In this document: one piece after another, positions 45,280-53,016 of the stretch | Position numbering within the stretch: position 1 is the first letter of the stretch | How the letters are laid out: each line of letters opens with the position of its first letter | Assembly: GCA_035937155.1 (NCBI GenBank) | Contig: DASYVJ010000017.1 | Coordinates: 1 to 64,000, forward strand | Length of the DNA: 64,000 nucleotides | Direction of reading: 5' to 3' | Source: Palsa-870 sp035937155 | Lineage (GTDB): Bacteria > Chloroflexota > Dormibacteria > Dormibacterales > Dormibacteraceae | Program-made: the position numbers and the translations under genes | The notes under the pieces: model-generated | What the model was told of the DNA's origin: nothing | Database searches by the model: none | The model's input: the letters and a program-made list of their open reading frames with translations, nothing else

Positions 45280-47051
45280 TGGACATCCGGACCACGGGGG
45301 GCCCAGCGACCGCCGAGGAGATCGCGGCGGTCGACAGCGTGCTGGGCGACCCGGCATCGCTGTGGGAGGGAGGCGCGCGCCAGCCGGCTGATGACCACGT
45401 CGCTTTCGGCGGGCACGCCGCCCGGGCCCAGCGACCCCTGCTGTTGCCGGTACTGCACGCGATCCAGGACCGTGCAGGCTGGGTGAGCCGCGGCGCCCTC
45501 GAATACGCGTGCCGGAGGCTGTCAATCCCGCCTGCCGAGGCGTACGGCGTGGTCAGCTTCTACGGACGCTTTGCCCTGGAAGAGCGGCCTGCGCTGGCGC
45601 TCCACGTCTGCGACGACATCGCATGCAAATGCGCCGGGGCCGATGAGCTGTGCGCGGCGCTCGAGCAGTCGGTAGGCCCTGCAGGGAAGGCGTGGTCTCG
45701 CAGCCCGTGCCTCGGGCTCTGTGACCGTGCGCCGGCGGCGCTCGTCGAACGCGCCGGCGCAGACCATGAGGAACTGCAGGTCGCGCCGGTCACCATCGAG
45801 GCAGCGAACGAGATCCTGCGCGGTGGCGCGTGGCCGGAATCAATGCCCCTCTCCCCGAAAGGGCAAGGGGGATTGCTGCGACGGGTCGGCGCGGTGGACC
45901 CGGAAAGCATCGAAAGCTACCGCCAGCACGGGGGTTTTTCCGCGCTGCGGCGGGCGATCGAGCTGGGTCCTGAAGGCGTGATTCGCGAGGTGACCGTAGC
46001 GAAGCTCCTCGGCCGAGGCGGCGCGGCGTTTCCGACGGGGCGCAAGTGGGACTCGGTCGCCAAGGCGCCCGGCCGCCCTCACTACCTCGTGTGCAACGCC
46101 GACGAGTCAGAGCCAGGAACCTTCAAGGACCGCGAGTTGATGGAACGTGATCCGTTCGCCGTAGTAGAAGCGATGACCATCGCGGCGTTTGCCACCGGAT
46201 GCGATCGCGCATACCTCTACGTCCGAGGCGAGTACCCGCTGGCGAGGCGCCGGATCTTGAACGCTATCGAGCAGTCTCGCGCACAAGGATTGCTCGATCT
46301 CGACATCGAGGTCCGGCGCGGCGCAGGGGCGTACATCTGCGGTGAGGAGACCGCGCTCTTCAACTCGATCGAAGGCAAAAGAGGCGAGCCACGCAACAAG
46401 CCGCCATTCCCCGTTCAGGTGGGTCTCTTCGGCAAGCCGACCCTCGTGAACAACGTCGAGACGCTTGTCAACTTGCTCGACATCGTCGCCGGCGGCGGCG
46501 CCGCCTTTGCGGCGACCGGCACGCCCGAATCCACCGGCACTCGTCTTTTCTGCGTCTCGGGGCACGTCCGCGAGCCCGGGCTGTATGAACTGCCGATGGG
46601 CACCACGCTTCGTGCGCTGATCGACCTCGCCGGTGGCGTGCGCGAGAGGCGCACCCTGCAGGCGGTGCTCCTGGGTGGCGCGGCGGGATCGTTCGTGACC
46701 GAGAAGCAGCTCGACGTGCCGCTGAGCTTCGAGGGGACTCGCGCCATCGGCGCTACGCTCGGCTCCGGCGCGGTGATCGTGCTCGACGACACGGCCGACC
46801 TGAAGCAGATCCTGCTGCGCATCGCGCGCTTCTTCCGCGACGAGTCGTGCGGCCAGTGCGTGCCGTGCCGTGTGGGCACCGTGCGGCAGGAAGAGGTCCT
46901 TCACCGACTGCTCAGCGACCGCCGCGAAGAGTCCGACATCACCCTGCTCAGTGATATCGCCCAGGCCATGCGCGATGCGTCGATCTGCGGGCTTGGCCAG
47001 ACGGCCGCCAACGCGATCGCATCCGGGTTGGTCCAGCTCAAGGTGATCTAG
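45279..47051 (+). CDS. NuoE-NuoF fusion, NADH-binding diaphorase subunit of formate dehydrogenase
   Basis: A 590-residue fusion. Residues about 45-185 form a NuoE-like thioredoxin-fold domain with [2Fe-2S] cysteines (CDDIAC and CLGLC). Residues about 200-590 form NuoF: FMN-binding LGRGGAAFPTGRKW, NADH-binding RRGAGAYICGEETALFNS, and the [4Fe-4S] cysteines ESCGQCVPCRVGT with CGLGQ. It would pass electrons between formate and NAD. GTG overlaps the fdhA stop by one base. The linker (residues 189-199, SMPLSPKGQGG) is encoded by a small family 2-like hairpin. Confidence 0.93.
   Translation: MDIRTTGGPATAEEIAAVDSVLGDPASLWEGGARQPADDHVAFGGHAARAQRPLLLPVLHAIQDRAGWVSRGALEYACRRLSIPPAEAYGVVSFYGRFALEERPALALHVCDDIACKCAGADELCAALEQSVGPAGKAWSRSPCLGLCDRAPAALVERAGADHEELQVAPVTIEAANEILRGGAWPESMPLSPKGQGGLLRRVGAVDPESIESYRQHGGFSALRRAIELGPEGVIREVTVAKLLGRGGAAFPTGRKWDSVAKAPGRPHYLVCNADESEPGTFKDRELMERDPFAVVEAMTIAAFATGCDRAYLYVRGEYPLARRRILNAIEQSRAQGLLDLDIEVRRGAGAYICGEETALFNSIEGKRGEPRNKPPFPVQVGLFGKPTLVNNVETLVNLLDIVAGGGAAFAATGTPESTGTRLFCVSGHVREPGLYELPMGTTLRALIDLAGGVRERRTLQAVLLGGAAGSFVTEKQLDVPLSFEGTRAIGATLGSGAVIVLDDTADLKQILLRIARFFRDESCGQCVPCRVGTVRQEEVLHRLLSDRREESDITLLSDIAQAMRDASICGLGQTAANAIASGLVQLKVI
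45842..45876 (+). repeat. Family 2-like hairpin inside the NuoE-NuoF linker
   Basis: CCCCTCTCCCC-GAAAGGGCAA-GGGGG resembles the second stem of the intergenic repeats and sits exactly between the two fused domains, in frame. The match is shorter than in fpg, so this assignment is tentative. Confidence 0.35.
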
Positions 47052-47921
47052 TTGGCTGAACGAGTCTTTGTCGGCCTGCCAAAGCGGCTGGTGATGGTGA
47101 GCATCGATGGTCGGGAGATGGAGGTGCTCGAAGGCACTACGATCCTCGACGGGTGCCGGCAGCTTCGCATTGACACCCCGACGCTGTGCCAGCTCGAGAC
47201 GCTGACGCCGGTCAACGTTTGCAGAGTTTGCGTCGTCGAGGTGGAGGGTTCGCGCGTGCTCGTCCCCGCGTGCTCGCGCAAGGTCGAGCCCGGGATGAAG
47301 ATCCAGACGGACTCAAAGCGGGTCCGGCACAGCCGGCGGCTGGTGCTCGAGCTCCTGGCGTCGTCGGTTGACATGTCGCTGTGCTCGCCGCAGGTGCATG
47401 GCTGGATGACACGCTACGGTGCGACTCCGCAGCGCTTTGGCGCCAACGTCGCCACCGTGGCGCAGCCCGTGAAGGTCGACAACGACCTCTACGTTCGCGA
47501 CTACTCGCGCTGCATCCTCTGCTACAAGTGCGTCGAGGCCTGCGGCGTGGACGCGCAGAACACGTTCGCCATCGGCGTCGCCGGCCGTGGTTTCGACGCG
47601 CACATCTCGACGGAGTTCACCGTGCCGCTGCCGGAGTCGGCGTGCGTCTACTGCGGCAACTGCATCGGCGTATGTCCGACCGGCGCGCTGATGTTCAAGA
47701 GCGAGCACGACATGCGCCAGGCGGGCACATGGGACGAATCGCAGCAGACCGTGACCGAGACGGTGTGCCCTTACTGTGGCGTTGGCTGCATGCTCGAGCT
47801 TCACGTGCAGGACAACTCCATCGTGAAGGTCACGTCGCCGCTTGACCACAGCGTGACCGCCGGGCACCTGTGCGTGAAAGGGCGCTTTGGTTTCGAGTTC
47901 GTGCAGCGCCGCAAGGCCTGA
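47052..47921 (+). CDS. Formate dehydrogenase Fe-S subunit (detached N-terminal part of FdhA)
   Basis: A 289-residue iron-sulfur protein. It contains a [2Fe-2S] ferredoxin domain (TLCQL, VCRVCVVEVEG, VPACSR), two [4Fe-4S] motifs (CILCYKCVEACG and CVYCGNCIGVCP), and, at residues about 237-285, the molybdopterin-oxidoreductase [4Fe-4S] motif CPYCGVGC...CVKGRFGFEF. In most NAD-linked formate dehydrogenases all this forms the N-terminus of the catalytic chain. The NuoG-like CxxCxxC cluster region is degenerate (DMSLCSPQVHGW). TTG start follows the NuoEF stop directly. Confidence 0.92.
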   Translation: MAERVFVGLPKRLVMVSIDGREMEVLEGTTILDGCRQLRIDTPTLCQLETLTPVNVCRVCVVEVEGSRVLVPACSRKVEPGMKIQTDSKRVRHSRRLVLELLASSVDMSLCSPQVHGWMTRYGATPQRFGANVATVAQPVKVDNDLYVRDYSRCILCYKCVEACGVDAQNTFAIGVAGRGFDAHISTEFTVPLPESACVYCGNCIGVCPTGALMFKSEHDMRQAGTWDESQQTVTETVCPYCGVGCMLELHVQDNSIVKVTSPLDHSVTAGHLCVKGRFGFEFVQRRKA

Positions 47922-47931
47922 CAAGCTCGGA

Positions 47932-47979
47932 TCCCCCTATCCGGCGCTTCGCACCGACTTCCCCGACGAGCGGGGAAAT
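47932..47979 (+). repeat. Palindromic repeat family 2, copy after the formate dehydrogenase operon
   Basis: ATCCGGCGCTTCGCACCGA followed by CTTCCCC-GACGAGC-GGGGAA. It is close in sequence and order to the copies near 50.93 kb and inside fpg, and stands just before the terminator. Confidence 0.7.
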
Positions 47980-47982
47980 GAA

Positions 47983-48013
47983 AAAGAGGCCGGGCGCGAT
48001 GCCCGGCCTCTTT
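47983..48013. terminator. Bidirectional intrinsic terminator
   Basis: A perfect 13-bp stem, AAAGAGGCCGGGC with GCCCGGCCTCTTT, loop GCGAT. The A/T ends make it usable from both sides: it ends the formate dehydrogenase operon on the plus strand and the sigma-factor/Ala-rich protein operon on the minus strand. Confidence 0.9.
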
Positions 48014-48035
48014 CGTTTGGAGGAAGTTCGGTTGG

Positions 48036-48608
48036 TTAGTCGTGCCCGCCGTGGTGCGAGCCACCTTCGGAGTGGTGTCCGCCAAATTCGGCAGCGAACG
48101 TCTTAGGCGATGCGCCGGCGCATTTGATCTCAGACGCGTCTTCTGGTCCGTCGGTGGCCTTCCGGGCAGTCTTCTCCGCCGCGTCTTCCGCGGGGCTTTC
48201 CGTTCCGTTGGCCTTCTCAGCAGCGTCCTCAGCCTTGTCGGCAGCCTTCTCGGCCGCGTCTTCGGTCTGGTCTGCGGCGACGCACGGGTCGGCTGCTGCT
48301 GCGGCAGCGGCAGCGGCGGCCGCAGCCTGCTTGGCGGCAAGTTCCGCCTGCTCCGCCGCGATCTTGGCGGCGAGCTCAGCAGCCTCCTCGGCGTCGGTCG
48401 CCTGCTCAGTGCTAAGCGCGTTTGGCGCGGCGTCGGCCGTAAAGACTGGGAAGCTGGCCGCAACTTCCGCCTTCACGATGCTTCCGACGATCGAGTGACC
48501 GCTGGCGGTCGGCGTCGCATGTGCGAATACGGATGTGATCGCCAGGATGGCGCCCACGCCGGCTGCCGCGACGGCCACCCCGATCTTGAACAGGTTGTTT
48601 TTCGGCAA
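48036..48608 (-). CDS. Ala-rich secreted protein with His-rich tail (paralogue 1)
   Basis: A 190-residue protein of unrecognised family. It has an N-terminal signal or anchor helix (LFKIGVAVAAAGVGAILAITSVFAHA), then a conserved block PTASGHSIVGSIVKAEVAASFPVFTAD, a long Ala/Glu-rich helical region (EEAAELAAKIAAEQAELAAKQ, continuing in poly-Ala) and a tail with histidines (GGHHSEGGSHHGGHD). TTG at 48608 is chosen because AAGGAGGG lies just upstream. It is the last gene of a four-gene unit and shares the first 75 residues with the preceding paralogue. Metal binding by the tail is possible but untested. Confidence 0.75.
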   Translation of the reverse strand: MPKNNLFKIGVAVAAAGVGAILAITSVFAHATPTASGHSIVGSIVKAEVAASFPVFTADAAPNALSTEQATDAEEAAELAAKIAAEQAELAAKQAAAAAAAAAAAADPCVAADQTEDAAEKAADKAEDAAEKANGTESPAEDAAEKTARKATDGPEDASEIKCAGASPKTFAAEFGGHHSEGGSHHGGHD

Positions 48609-48675
48609 CTCTTGCCCTCCTTGGTTACGGACTGAATGCCTATTAACGTCTGGCCGGAAGGAAGTCGGAAGTCCG

Positions 48676-49080
48676 CTAGTCGCCGCCCTGGTCGTGTCCC
48701 TGGTCGCTGTTGCCGGCCTGGTTGTCGACGTCACCTTCCTGCTGGTCGTCCGTGTTCTCGTCCTGCTGCTCGGCGGCCAGTTCCGCAGCCTCGGCGGCCT
48801 GCTTGGCGGCAAGCTCTGCCTGCTGGGCCGCAAGTGCGGCAGCAAGCTCGGCAGCCTCCTCAGTGTCCATCGCCTGCTCGTCCGTGATCGTGTTCGGCGC
48901 CGTGTCGGCGGTGAACACCGGGAAGCTGGCGGCAACTTCAGCCTTGACGATGCTTCCGACTATCGAGTGACCGCTCGCGGTTGGGGCCGAGTGGGCGAAC
49001 ACAGACGTGATCGCCAGGACGGCGCCCACAGCGGCGGCCGCCGTGGCCACCCCGATCTTGAACAGGTTGTTTCTTGGCAA
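48676..49080 (-). CDS. Ala-rich secreted protein (paralogue 2)
   Basis: A 134-residue paralogue of the gene beside it: the same start (LPRNNLFKIGV), signal helix and TASGHSIVGSIVKAEVAASFPVFTAD block, then a shorter EEAAELAAALAAQQAELAAKQ helix and an acidic Asp/Gln/Asn-rich end (DNQAGNSDQGHDQGGD). TTG at 49080 follows AAGGAGG by six bases, the same arrangement as paralogue 1. The pair clearly arose by tandem duplication. It lies downstream of an ECF sigma/anti-sigma pair, which probably controls it. Confidence 0.75.
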   Translation of the reverse strand: MPRNNLFKIGVATAAAAVGAVLAITSVFAHSAPTASGHSIVGSIVKAEVAASFPVFTADTAPNTITDEQAMDTEEAAELAAALAAQQAELAAKQAAEAAELAAEQQDENTDDQQEGDVDNQAGNSDQGHDQGGD

Positions 49081-49148
49081 GTTATGCCTCCTTGATGGCG
49101 GCTGGGAATACTTAGTAACGCCCGGTCGACCGAGAGTCGGAAGCGTCT

Positions 49149-49679
49149 CTAGTTGCCGTCTCGGCTGTGCGAGTGCCTGTCGGAGCTCCGCGTCGAGTTC
49201 GTGGTTCCCGTTCCCCAATGACCGTTCCACTGGCTCGATGAGTCCGTGGGTTCGGGTCGGGGTGAGTCCTCCGGCTGCTCCGAACGATCGGGAGTGGGCG
49301 AGGCGCCGTGCTGGGGCTGATGCGTGGGCACCGCAGCCGGAGCAGCGGGGGCGCTTCGCGCTGGATTGGCCGGGGCCTGTTCAGGTGCCGGTTGGGGGCT
49401 GGGAATTGCTTCTGGCGCGTGCCGTACCGACTGGATGGTCGATGCCGCGTGTTGAGTCCAAACGACCGGGTTGGGGCTTCCTGTGGTGGCGGTCGCGGTA
49501 AGCGCCAGCAGGACCACCATCGTTGCCGCGAGCAGGAAAGGCGCAACGCGCCATGGCCTGGCCCGGCCCATCGACGCGGACGCGTAGCGCGGCAGGGAGG
49601 CTGGGGGGGTAACCCGGTCGAGGGCGGCTTTCAAGCGCCATGCGAAAACCGGGTTCAACGGATCGTGCTCATTACTCAT
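49149..49679 (-). CDS. Probable anti-sigma factor, single-pass membrane protein
   Basis: A 176-residue protein: a short cytosolic N-terminus (MSNEHDPLNPVFAWRLKAALDRV), one membrane helix at about residues 43-65 (APFLLAATMVVLLALTATA) and a Pro/Ser-rich external part with a His-containing end. ATG at 49679 overlaps the sigma-factor stop by eight bases. Topology and coupling to the sigma gene suggest an anti-sigma factor, although no ZAS zinc motif (HxxxCxxC) is present. The function is inferred from context. Confidence 0.65.
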   Translation of the reverse strand: MSNEHDPLNPVFAWRLKAALDRVTPPASLPRYASASMGRARPWRVAPFLLAATMVVLLALTATATTGSPNPVVWTQHAASTIQSVRHAPEAIPSPQPAPEQAPANPARSAPAAPAAVPTHQPQHGASPTPDRSEQPEDSPRPEPTDSSSQWNGHWGTGTTNSTRSSDRHSHSRDGN

Positions 49680-50268
49680 ACGAACTCGTGTCCTCTTCAG
49701 AAGACAACGCTGCTCTGGCGTCAAGTGAGAAGGCACGCTGCGAAGATTCCTCGAGCAGCGGTCGCAAACGCGCGGCAGCCTGGCTCAAGCGGGTCCCGAT
49801 TGTGCGTTCCGACACGCCAAGCGCTGCGGCGATCTCCCGGTTGTTGTAGCCGTGGTAGTGACGCAGCACGATCGCCGCGGCGAGCTTGGGTGGTATCGAG
49901 CGCAGGGCGTTCAGCAGGTCAGGCTTGGTCACCAGATGTGCGGGGTCGACCGATGCCGCAGGCCGGCCCAGGCGCCGCAGCAGCTCACCGACTGAACGCA
50001 GCCGCGCGCTCCGCCGGTACGAGATCGCCCGGTTGACAGCTATGCGGTGGATCCAGGCCTCCGCGGGTGCGTCGGGGCGCCAGCGCTTCCAGGCCTGGAA
50101 GGCCTTGACGAAGGCTTCCTGAGCGCAGTCCTCGGCATCGGCGGGATCGTCCAGGATCGCCACCAGCGTCCGGTAGACGCGTGGATAAGCGCTCCGGTAG
50201 AGGCGATCGAAGTCCTCTCGTGAGCCCGGCCTGTACGTGTCTTGCCCGCGATCGGGCACCCCAAGCAC
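49672..50268 (-). CDS. ECF-type RNA polymerase sigma factor
   Basis: A 198-residue ECF sigma factor. Region 2 reads FDRLYRSAYPRVYRTLVAILDDPADAEDCAQEAFVKAFQAW; region 4 reads IPPKLAAAIVLRHYHGYNNREIAAALGVSERTIGTRLSQAAARLRPLL. Start is GTG 50268, preceded by a TTATAC box. Its operon holds a membrane anti-sigma candidate and two secreted paralogues, so it probably responds to an envelope signal. Confidence 0.92.
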   Translation of the reverse strand: MLGVPDRGQDTYRPGSREDFDRLYRSAYPRVYRTLVAILDDPADAEDCAQEAFVKAFQAWKRWRPDAPAEAWIHRIAVNRAISYRRSARLRSVGELLRRLGRPAASVDPAHLVTKPDLLNALRSIPPKLAAAIVLRHYHGYNNREIAAALGVSERTIGTRLSQAAARLRPLLEESSQRAFSLDARAALSSEEDTSSYE

Positions 50269-50329
50269 GTTTCGTATAACGGCAAAGGGTACCCATCCCG
50301 GTCGTTCAGCGCCGTGGAAGGCGCCGGAC

Positions 50330-50335
50330 TAGAGT
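50330..50335 (+). promoter_or_regulatory. -10-like box TAGAGT before the HhH-GPD gene
   Basis: TAGAGT is six bases from GTG 50342, the same geometry as at polA, and helps to choose that GTG over the TTG at 50336. Confidence 0.35.
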
Positions 50336-50341
50336 TTGAGG

Positions 50342-50890
50342 GTGCCCATCGTCTGGACGGACAACCCTGCCGCCAATGAACTCCTTGAAACCGATCCGCT
50401 CGCCCTCCTCATCGGGCTCGTGCTGGACCAGCAGGTCAAGATGGAAAAGGCGTTCGCGGGCCCGTACGAGCTGAAGCGCCGGCTCGGGCATCTCGACGTG
50501 AGGAAGATCGCATCGATGGACCCCGACAAATTGGGCGCTGCGTTCCGCGAGCGCCCTGCCCTGCACCGGTTCCCCGGCAGCATGGCCACCCGCGTCCAGG
50601 CCTTGTGCCAGGCGATCGTCAAGGACTATGCAGGCGACGCGGGCTCCGTGTGGAAGGACGCGCGCGACGGGGACGACCTGGCGGCACGGATCAAGAAGCT
50701 GCCGGGCTTTGGAGATATGAAAGTCAAGATCCTGGTCGCGATCCTGGCCAAAAAGTTCGGCGTCAAGCCACGCGGCTGGGAGAAGCACGCGGCCTCGTGG
50801 CACACGGTTGCGGACGTGGATTCGGTCGAGACGATGGCGCAGGCGCGTGAGGTGAAGCGGGCGATGAAAGCGGAGAAGGCGGAGAAGTAG
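50342..50890 (+). CDS. HhH-GPD-type base-excision repair protein
   Basis: A protein of about 182 residues with a helix-hairpin-helix/GPD-like fold. The opening LLIGLVLDQQVKMEKAFAGP corresponds to the conserved glycosylase helix with Q-Q, and RIKKLPGFGDMKVKILVAILAKKFG is the HhH hairpin (LPGFG). The expected catalytic Asp is not obvious at the usual distance after the hairpin, so activity is uncertain. I start at GTG 50342; a TTG two codons upstream is also possible. Confidence 0.8.
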   Translation: MPIVWTDNPAANELLETDPLALLIGLVLDQQVKMEKAFAGPYELKRRLGHLDVRKIASMDPDKLGAAFRERPALHRFPGSMATRVQALCQAIVKDYAGDAGSVWKDARDGDDLAARIKKLPGFGDMKVKILVAILAKKFGVKPRGWEKHAASWHTVADVDSVETMAQAREVKRAMKAEKAEK

Positions 50891-50904
50891 TCCGATAGGG
50901 GGAG

Positions 50905-50952
50905 TCCCCCCATCCGGCGCTTCGCGCCGACTTCCCCCTGCGGGGGGAAGTA
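50905..50952 (+). repeat. Palindromic repeat family 2, copy before the trp genes
   Basis: CCGGCGCTTCGCGCCGA (perfect stem CGGCGC and GCGCCG) followed by CTTCCCCC-TGC-GGGGGGAAG. It lies in the leader region of the trp operon. No T-box motif or Trp-rich leader peptide is evident in the 117 bases before trpE. Confidence 0.7.
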
Positions 50953-51028
50953 ACACCCCTTTTCTGCTAGGGTTTGGCATCCGGCGCGGCCGCAGTGAGC
51001 TGCGCGGATGGATCTAGAGGAGACGAGC

Positions 51029-52447
51029 TTGCAGATGAGAGATTGCATACCCACCCGGGAAGAAGCCCGGGCGCTGGCCGCAGACCATGCCCTCATCCCG
51101 GTGTACCGGGAGGTCCTGGCCGACATGCTCACCCCGGTCCGCGCTTACTCGCTTTTGTGCCCGCCGGGGACTCCCGGCTTCCTGCTCGAGAGCGTTGAGG
51201 GTGGCGAGCGACTGGCGCGCTACTCCTTCATCGGGTTCCAACCCAACCCGCTCGAGCTCGCCGCCAGCGACCCTCTCGCCGCGCTGAGATCTGTCGCCGC
51301 CGAGGTCACTGCGCCGGTGAAAGGCATACCGCGGTTCCACGGTGGCGCAGTCGGCTATCTCGGCTACGAGACCGCCCGGCACTTCGAGCGGCTGCCCGTC
51401 GCAGCGGGTCCGCCGCCCCCGATGCCGGAAAGCGCGTTCCTGCGGGCGGACGATCTGGCGGTCTTCGACCACGTCACGCGCAGGCTCAAGCTCCTGACCA
51501 TCCACCGGCCTGACCGCGAGCACTACGACGCCGCGGTGGGCCGGATCGACGAGATGGAGAAGCACCTTGCGTCTGACCAGGTGGCTTCCTTCACGCGCGG
51601 CGCGGACGGGACGCGCTGGGAGTCCAACGTCTCCAAGGGCCAGTACGAGGCGATGGTCGACGCGGCGCGGGAGCACATCCTCGCCGGCGACGCTTTTCAG
51701 ATCGTCGTGTCGCAGCGCTACCGCAAGCCGCTCGATGCCAGCCCGTTCGACGTCTATCGCTGCCTGCGCGCGATCAACCCTTCACCGTATATGTACTTCC
51801 TTTCGTTAGGGGGCGATCGCCACGTCGTCGGCACATCACCCGAGAAGCTCATCCAGGTCGAAGGCAAGCGTGTCGAGACGCGGCCGCTCGCGGGCACGCG
51901 CAGAAGGGGCGCCGATCCCGCCGAGGACGTGAGGCTCGAGAAGGAGCTGCTCAGCGATCTCAAGGAGCGAGCCGAGCACGTGATGCTGGTCGACCTCGGC
52001 CGCAACGACGTGGGCCGGGTCGCGCGGCCGGGCACGGTGAAGGTGGATCGGCTGATGGAGGTCGAGCGCTACTCGCACGTTATGCATATCTCCTCGACAG
52101 TCAGCGGGCAGCTGCGCGACGGGTACACGTCGATCGACGCGCTGCGCGCGGCCTTCCCCGCCGGCACTGTGTCCGGCGCGCCGAAGATTCGCGCGATGGA
52201 GGTGATCGCCGAGCTGGAGCCGGATCAGCGCGGCGTGTATGCCGGCTCGCTGGGCTACGTGGGCTTCGGCGGCAACCTCGACATGGCGATCACGCTACGT
52301 ACCGTGGTGGTCGCGGAAGGAACCGCTTACGTGCAGGTGGGCGCGGGCATCGTGGCCGATTCGCGCCCTGAGCGCGAGTTCGAGGAGACGGGGGAGAAGG
52401 CGGCCCCGATGTTCAAGGCGATCGAGATGGCGGAGGAGATGTCGTGA
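51029..52447 (+). CDS. trpE: Anthranilate synthase component I
   Basis: A TrpE of about 472 residues, converting chorismate and ammonia to anthranilate. The family blocks are YSFIGFQPNPLEL, GAVGYLGYETARHFE, DAFQIVVSQRY, SPYMYFLSLGGDRHVVGTSPEKL, RPLAGTRRRG, HVMLVDLGRNDVGRVA and PAGTVSGAPKIRAMEVI. The start is uncertain among ATG 51008, TTG 51029 (AGGAG six bases upstream, chosen) and ATG 51035. It opens a tightly coupled run of aromatic amino-acid genes. Confidence 0.95.
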   Translation: MQMRDCIPTREEARALAADHALIPVYREVLADMLTPVRAYSLLCPPGTPGFLLESVEGGERLARYSFIGFQPNPLELAASDPLAALRSVAAEVTAPVKGIPRFHGGAVGYLGYETARHFERLPVAAGPPPPMPESAFLRADDLAVFDHVTRRLKLLTIHRPDREHYDAAVGRIDEMEKHLASDQVASFTRGADGTRWESNVSKGQYEAMVDAAREHILAGDAFQIVVSQRYRKPLDASPFDVYRCLRAINPSPYMYFLSLGGDRHVVGTSPEKLIQVEGKRVETRPLAGTRRRGADPAEDVRLEKELLSDLKERAEHVMLVDLGRNDVGRVARPGTVKVDRLMEVERYSHVMHISSTVSGQLRDGYTSIDALRAAFPAGTVSGAPKIRAMEVIAELEPDQRGVYAGSLGYVGFGGNLDMAITLRTVVVAEGTAYVQVGAGIVADSRPEREFEETGEKAAPMFKAIEMAEEMS

Positions 52448-53016
52448 TCGCGGTCGTCGACAACTACGACTCGTTCACTTACAACCTGGTGCAGTACCTG
52501 GGCGAGCTCGGCGTCGAGCCGCGCGTGTTCCGCAACGACGAGGTGACGGTGGAGGAGCTCGGCGCGTTCGACGGCATCGTCATCTCGCCTGGCCCGGGAA
52601 CGCCTGACGACGCGGGCGTTTCGACGCAAGCGATCCGCGAGCTGACCGGGAAGCTCGCTATCCTCGGCGTGTGTCTGGGGCACCAGTGCCTCGGCCAAGC
52701 GTTCGGCGGCCGGGTGGTACGCAACGAGCCGGCGCATGGCAAGACCTCGTGGATCAGGCACGACAACTCCGGCGTGCTCGCCGGTGTCACCGATCCTTTC
52801 GAGGCGACGCGCTACCACTCGCTCGTCGTCGAGCGCGCCTCCGTGCCTGATGAGCTCGTCATCACGGCCTGGACGCCGGACGGAACGGTGATGGGGCTGC
52901 GCCACATCAAGCACCCGACGTATGGCGTCCAGTTTCACCCCGAGTCGGTCCTGACCACGGAAGGCAAGAAGATCCTCGGCAACTTCGTCCGGCGGGCGGC
53001 GAGGGTCACGGCGTGA
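52444..53016 (+). CDS. trpG: Anthranilate synthase component II (glutamine amidotransferase)
   Basis: A 190-residue class I glutamine amidotransferase. The opening VVDNYDSFTYNLVQYLGELG, the oxyanion segment SPGPGTPDDAG, the catalytic Cys in LGVCLGHQCLGQAFGG, and the His-Glu pair in YGVQFHPESVLT are all intact. It supplies ammonia to TrpE and may also serve 4-amino-4-deoxychorismate synthase. The GTG overlaps the trpE stop by four bases. Confidence 0.96.
   Translation: MIAVVDNYDSFTYNLVQYLGELGVEPRVFRNDEVTVEELGAFDGIVISPGPGTPDDAGVSTQAIRELTGKLAILGVCLGHQCLGQAFGGRVVRNEPAHGKTSWIRHDNSGVLAGVTDPFEATRYHSLVVERASVPDELVITAWTPDGTVMGLRHIKHPTYGVQFHPESVLTTEGKKILGNFVRRAARVTA

Noticed and set aside
48301..48345. 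Simple GCG/GCT-rich repeat tract as a separate element
   Set aside because: It is the poly-Ala stretch of the secreted paralogue 1 and needs no other explanation.
50891..51028. T-box or Trp attenuator before trpE
   Set aside because: No T-box sequence (GGTGGNACCGCG-like) and no Trp-codon-rich leader peptide were found; the visible hairpins belong to the family 2 repeat.
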